Origin: Chrysaora quinquecirrha
Lineage: Eukaryota > Cnidaria > Scyphozoa > Semaeostomeae > Pelagiidae
Direction: 5' to 3'
Assembly: GCA_014526335.1 (NCBI GenBank)
Contig: JACTAT010000006.1
Location: 6,562,034 to 6,626,033 of the forward strand
DNA: 64,000 nucleotides
The notes beneath the pieces were generated by a model that was given only the letters and a program-made list of their open reading frames with translations, was not told the origin of the DNA and did no database searches. This document shows positions 58,118-64,000 of the stretch, piece by piece (within the stretch, counting starts at the first letter, position 1; each line of letters begins with the position of its first letter). Both the position numbers and the translations under genes were made by a program.

Positions 58118-59991
58118 TGCGAATTGAACCAGTCAACCAACCACCTGCTGTCCCTTGTCTCCTTGTGTTCTCCTCAGGCCGTTTTCTCCTCAGCCCGCCC
58201 TTTTCTCCTCAGGCCACGCCCTTATTATTTTTTTTTTTTAATTGCATGTTTAAGAAGGATAATAGCCCCATAATAGCCTTATTCATTGCCTGCCTTATCG
58301 ACAAATTGTCAACGAAAATGACCATATGAATCAGAACATCTTGCATGTATTTAGTATTTAGTATCAGAAGCACTTCAGTTGGCTTTTGCTTTATAATCTA
58401 TATTTATATGATGTTTTTCTCAATTTATGTTTATATGTTTGTATGTATGTTTGTATGTTAATTTATATGTTCGCTTATAACTAAAGATCCACTCCACGCA
58501 CAGGAAAACTAAAGGTATCTTTGGAATCGGCAATTACCCGTGAGTGTCCTCGGCGAGGAAATTTTTCAAAAACTCTAAGAAATAACTTTAAGAAACAAAC
58601 AAACAGTCAGAGGTGAAAGATTTGTTTTGTTTTTGCAGAAGACACCTCTGTCACCTTAAAAGATGTAAATCTCCTACATTAATATATTCCTAAATTGTTT
58701 TCTTTAAAATGTGGAGCTCCTTATAAATATCTATTACTGTACTTCCCCGAATAGTTTCACGGAACAACCGAGCCCCTACTGCTACCGAAGCGTTTACAAA
58801 TTAACCCGACATCAGCGGGTATTAAGACTAGTAGATCATAAAGGGACAAATCCCTGTACATTATAGGGTCAACTAGCCAACGGACTCACAGAGGGGTATA
58901 TCAATTAACTAGGAAAAAATTTTTCAAAAGTAAAGGAAAGAACAATTTTCAATAGCTAACTATTTTTAACACAAAAAGGGTATCTTCACTTCACAATTTA
59001 CTTGGTATAAATCCTACCTTCTCTTATCCTATATAAATTAGCAATAAATATCCCAAAACCCTTAATTTTTCGAGAGTTATTCCATATCTCTTTTTTTTCC
59101 AATTTTATTTGGAAAAACTGAAGGTTCCAGATAGTAAGCAGTGTGAATATATTCACTTGTAAGCTCTTTTGGGTCGGCTTATAAATAGGAATGTGTTTTT
59201 TTCAAAGTTGACAACATTTTTGTCGATAAAAGTAAAAAAGTACGAGATAACGTGAAAAACAAAAAGAATTTGATGCTTTCTGGACTATAGCGATGCGCGG
59301 TGAGGTAAATAAAATCCAAATATAGCCAATTGGCTTACAATAAGGCGACCTAATAGACGGGGAAGTTTGGCTATTAAGTAAAAATAAGATGGGCCTGTAT
59401 CTGGTTTGGCTTATAAACACGTGGGCTGACAATTAGGACGTTACGTTATACCATATACCGAAAAACCTAATGGGGCCGCCCCGCATCATCGGCAAAGCAG
59501 GGTTTTTGCCTTAATTTTGTTTTCTGTATGTCCATCTTTGCCTTTATTTTTTGTAAAATTATAGCCATGTTTTGTAAAATAAGAAGCTATTTGAATTTTA
59601 AGATAAATAGGTTAGCAAATGGGGTCTAACTTTCAAATTTTAGTCTAGCAGGTTCTTAAATTTTAGGTTTTTATGTACGCGGGTTTTTACTTTGAAGGTC
59701 TGTTAGGAACGAAATGTTAATTTCAGTTGATCTTGCAATCACTCTGTGCCAGTTTTAAAATAAAAATTCTGACGAACACATTTCACTAATAGCCAAAGCA
59801 AGTAGCCTTGGCTTTATCATTTACCAAAGGTGGTGCACCCCTCTACGCCCATGTAACTCACACATAACAGTAGTATTCTTTTCTACTACTGTTATTATTA
59901 TCAATTATCATCATTTAATGGAGTGAATGAGTATACCAGGGGATCATGAAATCCCCCTAAACGACCTTCACTGGATGTCAAAGTTAATCAA
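58118..59991. other. Kinase upstream flank, no gene seen
   Basis: At 58165-58225 TTTTCTCCTCAGSCC is repeated three times. A TTTGTATGTATG-type stretch lies at about 58430-58470. No domain-bearing ORFs. The ORF at 59432-59202 is unsupported. Confidence 0.45.
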
Positions 59992-60531
59992 CAAGGACAC
60001 CTGTGGTGGGGGGCAAGGGGGGCAACTGCCCCTCCTGCCCTTATCCAAGGGGGGCAAGGAGGGGCAAGATGTGCCCTCAGCCACAACAATTATTTTAAAA
60101 ATAGCTTTAAAGTTGACTGATAAATATTGTAGAATTGTAGAATAGAAGAGAGGCAAGAAAGGACCATAATATATTGATTTCATTATTTGTTTCTGGGTCG
60201 AGGGAAAATCGATGTGAAACTTGTCGCCCGTAATTTTTCAAATATTAATGAACAGAGAAAATCATTTTTCGAGAACCAGTAGCAACATCTTATTACTCAA
60301 CTTTATGACTTTAAATGCATAAGAATTCTTCAAATAAAAAAAGATTGCTTTTGCAAAATCGAGTAAATCTTAATTGTCAATGAAAAAATTTAAAGGGCGT
60401 TTCGCACGTTTTCCAGGCTTTTGAAGGGTGTGGTCATTAAAAATTTTCTTGGGGCCACGCCCCCAAACTCCCTCAGTTGCCCTTCTTCAAACCTTTGCCC
60501 CCCTTGCCCTCCATTAGTGCAGGCGTCCTTG
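59992..60531. mobile_element. 540-bp hAT-like MITE with G-rich ends
   Basis: The ends are CAAGGACACCTG on the left and CAAGGACGCCTG inverted on the right, both followed within 20 bp by GGGCAAGGGGGGCAA. Flanks TTAATCAA and TTTATCAA match in 7 of 8 positions, as an aged 8-bp hAT duplication would. A second internal G-run (AAGGGGGGCAAGGAGGGGCAAG, 60048-60069) could form G-quadruplexes. The stretch 60395-60480 resembles 1490-1600. No transposase. Confidence 0.75.
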
Positions 60532-60539
60532 TTTATCAA

Positions 60540-62279
60540 TACCCTTATTATTTTTGATACCCATATTCGTTCAACAGTTAGATACTGAAATGGCCCGCTG
60601 CATATGGAGGTGCTTGACGAATAACCAATAACCTACAAAATGACAGTCTATTAGAAGTATAGTAATGACCTACACATAAAAATTCTAAGAAACTTCAGGC
60701 TGAATGTCTGTAAGTGTATGATATACCAGTTGAAATAATCATAATTTTCGTGTCTTGAAGCTTTTAAGCATAAAGCGAGGCATAGAGTATTGTATAGAAA
60801 AAAGAAGGCATGTTTGCATTGCTCAAAACATAAATGGACCATTCTCCTATTACTGCAGGGTATTGCTGAAATGCTAAGAATCAGAAAAGACTCCTTTTTA
60901 AAATGAGATATGATTTGCTGGCTTTTAGTGCATGCAAAATGCAGTTGAAAACGCAGGGAGTGTACGCAAAAAATTTTGGCAGGGGGCCAAGGCTTATTTT
61001 TTTGGGTTAGAAATTTTGGATTTCATTACTTTTTGGGTTTTGAAAAAACTCTCTCATTTTTTTGGCAGCAGATTTTCCATTTATTTTTTTGGTTAAGATT
61101 TCTCTACCGAAGTCATTCTAGGTGTCTAACGATGTCAAATACACGTGTTTTTCATAGAAACTCTTTATAAGAAACCCAGACTCATGAATGACCAAACATT
61201 TAAGAAACCAGTACTGGAAATAATTTAAGTAGGAAACTTTTCACCTCAGACGGCGAAGAATTTTGTTTTATTTCCCGTGTTTCGTGCGAAAAAAAGAATT
61301 TTTGTGACAAGCAGACAAACTGGAAACCCATATGCATTCAAATACGATGGATAAATGCGAGTAGAACATATTTCCGTGAAAATGACTACGTTGCGAATAT
61401 GGATATTCAAGAAACTCTTAAGAAACTTTTACTACTTAAAATCTGAGCATTTTAAAAAACTTTCAGATTTGGATAAATTTTTTAGTTTCTAAAAAATACG
61501 TGTAGTGTATACACTTTGGACAGAGGGTTTGGAAATAATGACACAGGTACATAACAAAACTGTTCTCCATCGGACTTTTGGTACGACATTGAAGGAGCCT
61601 TGAGTATTTATGTCTGAATAACCCGGATAGTTTTTGCGCCCATTTTATTTCTCAAAATGCCATGAGAAATTTTTTTGTGTCCAATTTTTGTAAATTTTTT
61701 TGTGGGTTTCTTCGAAAACGTCTGGGCTGAGCCCCCCAGTCATATTCATATCACCAGAGTTAGGGTTGAAAATGTTTTCATCAAAAGCCGAAGCATTGAA
61801 TAGTGTGTATGGAGTATTTCAAACAGAAAGCCTCCAGATATCATACAAATTTTCCTTTCTCTACAAACCAAAAATGTGGTATTCAATTCGAAATTCTTGT
61901 TCTAGACATCTTGTCGCAAATACCAATACCAGGAACTTCAAGTTCAAGGATACTGGGTACACATGTATATAGAAAATTTGAGAAAAATTCTTCAAATTTC
62001 TTAATTTCCCATCTCATTTTTCTCTTCAACTAGGTGTGGCGTGGCCTTTTTACTCTGCAATATCCTCTCAAAACTACTTCGCACGTGGAGAAAATTAAGG
62101 AAATACCAATGTTCTTACAACTAAATGCCAACTCCTCTCCGCCTCTACTTAAAAAAAAACGGAAAAGGAAGCTTTTCTCACCTCATTCATTCATTCAGAC
62201 ATAAAAAGGCAGAGATCAAGCGAAATCACATTATTTTCAAAACTAATGAACACACTGCTATCTGCGAGAAGAAATCAGA
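60540..62279. other. No gene seen; upstream flank of LRR gene
   Basis: Contains TTTTTTTGGGTT-rich low-complexity sequence at 60995-61100 and a GGGCTGAGCCCCCC stretch at about 61726, probably repeat-derived. ORFs at 61700-62033 show no domain. An in-frame stop at 62247 limits the following gene's start. Confidence 0.4.
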
Positions 62280-63906
62280 ATGGAAAAGCTTATCAAAAAA
62301 GTTGTAAACTTGCCTCCAGTCGCTCAGTCAGTTGTGTTCGATCACGTGCCTTTGCTCGAGTTACTCCTTCTGGAGTCTTCGAAAGATGGAATCTGGGGTC
62401 TTTCTCAAAGTATATCCGATTATTTGAACCCAAGAAAGTTCGATTCAAAAGTGTTCAAATGTAGTAACATTGACCATGTCGTGTATCTCCTAGTAACGGA
62501 CAAAAGAAGGGGATATCGGTTCATGAAAGAGTTAAGACACTTAGACCTGGCAGGATGCTCTATTAGAGACTCGCTTTTGTTTTTTGGAAGAAACAATAAA
62601 ATTGTAAGCATAAACCTGAGCTGGTGTGAGAATCTAAGGACAGAAATGGTGAAAAAGTTTCTCTTGATGCAGATCAGCACTTTGCAATATATATCTCTAG
62701 GATCTTTTTCAGCCATAGGTCCTGATGTAAGTTTACTCAAATTGTATCATTTCATTTTACTCGCTTCACAACGTCTTAATGAGTTTTAAGTCTAACTATT
62801 AAAAGAAGACACGGTATTACATTAAATGCTCTTTTTGAACTCTGCTCTGTTTGAACTTAAAACCAATAGCTATGTCTTGGTTATGAATAAGGCAAATGAT
62901 TTACACATTCAACATCAAACAAGTATAATGCAAGGACGTGATATTTAAGAACTTAAATCCAGAAATCAAGAAACAAAACACGCAGCTAATACTTAATAAC
63001 AAGAAAATATTAAAGTTATTCATAAAACAGGTTTTCTAGCTTAGTTTTTGAGGACCAATATACCCCTTGGTGATTGCTGCATAGAGCAAAACTAATAAAA
63101 AAATTTCTTTTCTCTTCAGATTCTTGAATTAATCATAAGCAACCACACAAATTTGAAGATGCTTGATGTACAGCATAATAATATAGTTCCTGAGGCAATT
63201 CATCAATTGGGCTCTCTCAAAGAGCTACAGGCACTGTCAGTGGCACAAAGTGTATGTGGACCACTTGATTTTTTATGTCCACTTCAAAGACTGAGGTAGG
63301 TAGTATAAATAACATCAAATACAGTATAGACAATTACAGAAAGCTGCAATCATTGGACAGGACCCTAGACCATGATGTACAACATTAGCCCATAAAACGT
63401 GAATAGAATAACTGAAAACTTTGTGAATTGTTCCAAAAAACCATATTTTCAACAGTATTCATATTTTCTAGAAAAAACATATTTAGAAAAACAGATAAAA
63501 CAGGAGTCTATGTGGTCTATCGTTGGATCAAATTGTGTTATTTTTTTATCATACTCATATTCAAAAGTTTTCTTTTCTTCTCTCTTTCAGATTTATTGAA
63601 GTTGGACCAGCTTGGACATCGAGAGCTCAGCCAGTTGAGGATGCTTTGTCCATTACAATGCAGCTTCCAGCATTAGAGACCATTTCTCTTTATAATATGT
63701 GCAAGGGATGTAAAAGTGATGAGGCAATTACCATCAAACTTAAAGACCACAGGAACCTGAAAAATATATATGTCTTTAGTTGTGAGTCTGCATTAGTTAA
63801 TCTAATAAGAAAGACATGTAAAATCCTCAATGTCAACTTTGAAATAAGAAACAGATCAAATATGATTACAATTGAAGAATTTATTGCCAATAATGGGCCT
63901 GACTAA
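62280..63906 (+). CDS. Leucine-rich-repeat protein, 312 aa, three exons
   Basis: Exons 62280-62726, 63120-63295 and 63591-63906; donors GAT|GTAAGT and GAG|GTAGGT, acceptors TCTTCAG and CTTTCAG, phases 0 and 2, total 939 nt with no break. The ATG at 62280 is the first after an in-frame stop (62247). Residues 1-60 form a helical cap (LPPVAQSVVFDHVPLLELLL). Repeats follow: LRHLDLAGCSI, IVSINLSWCENL, LQYISLG, LKMLDVQHNNI, LKELQALSVAQS, LETISLYNMC and LKNIYVFSCES, an LRR solenoid of the RNI/AMN1 or ZYG11-FBXL look. The C-terminus ends IEEFIANNGPD. Likely a protein-interaction or ubiquitin-ligase adaptor role by family resemblance; no F-box is evident. Confidence 0.9.
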
Positions 63907-63932
63907 AATGAAATGCATTATTGATGATTAAA

Positions 63933-63938
63933 AATAAA
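63933..63938 (+). terminator. Probable poly(A) signal of the LRR gene
   Basis: AATAAA 27 bases after the stop codon at 63904-63906. Confidence 0.7.
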
Positions 63939-64000
63939 ATTCTGTAACTTAAAACTTGTGTTTAATTTTATTGAATAACCATACAATGGTGAAGGGAAAA

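Overview
This is eukaryotic, AT-rich, repeat-dense DNA. Five host-type genes can be read by eye, three of them with exactly phased introns (GT..AG), and they sit among retrotransposon remnants, small DNA transposons and two large minisatellites. The mix (CR1/L2-type LINE with a 2A-like N-terminus, Penelope-like fragment, Ty3/gypsy pol, piggyBac/pogo/P-like non-autonomous elements) suits an aquatic invertebrate, most probably a cnidarian. That is inference from the element mix, not a species call.

Layout: 1-4500 is a decayed Ty3/gypsy pol on the minus strand, broken by two insertions of one TIR family (34 bp and 1999 bp, both with 7-bp target duplications); the larger one itself carries a third, TA-flanked element. 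4500-17400 holds no convincing gene but several elements: a foldback element at 9876-11104, a piggyBac-like MITE at 11891-12759 and a pogo-like MITE at 15161-15512. From 39335 down to 17449 (minus strand) runs a six-exon RWDD1/DFRP2 orthologue. Its introns carry a nearly complete CR1/L2 LINE (19187-22735), a Penelope-like fragment joined to a 20-bp satellite, three LINE fragments and an intronless gene for a type II membrane protein. A compact CCAAT-containing intergenic region (39336-39870) separates RWDD1 from plus-strand exons at 39871-40051 and 41538-41612.

The most remarkable locus is 43688-48923 (plus): a multi-exon gene whose product joins a DDE integrase, a GPY/F-like module, a Josephin-like deubiquitinase fold and a C-terminal Ulp1/SENP-type SUMO protease fold. 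It is followed at once by a 5.5-kb array of ~56-bp units and a 0.9-kb array of 68-bp units that is open in all three forward frames. Further right are a minus-strand two-exon protein kinase gene (58117-56297), an hAT-like MITE (59992-60531) and an intact three-exon leucine-rich-repeat gene (62280-63906).

Four host-type genes (RWDD1, the type II protein, the integrase-protease gene and the kinase) are each broken only by single-base deletions in short homopolymer runs, five in all; adding one base at each restores a whole number of codons. This points to consensus errors in the assembly at least as much as to pseudogenes, and affects how every 'broken' gene here should be read. The LINE's two frameshifts are insertions and look like ordinary decay.
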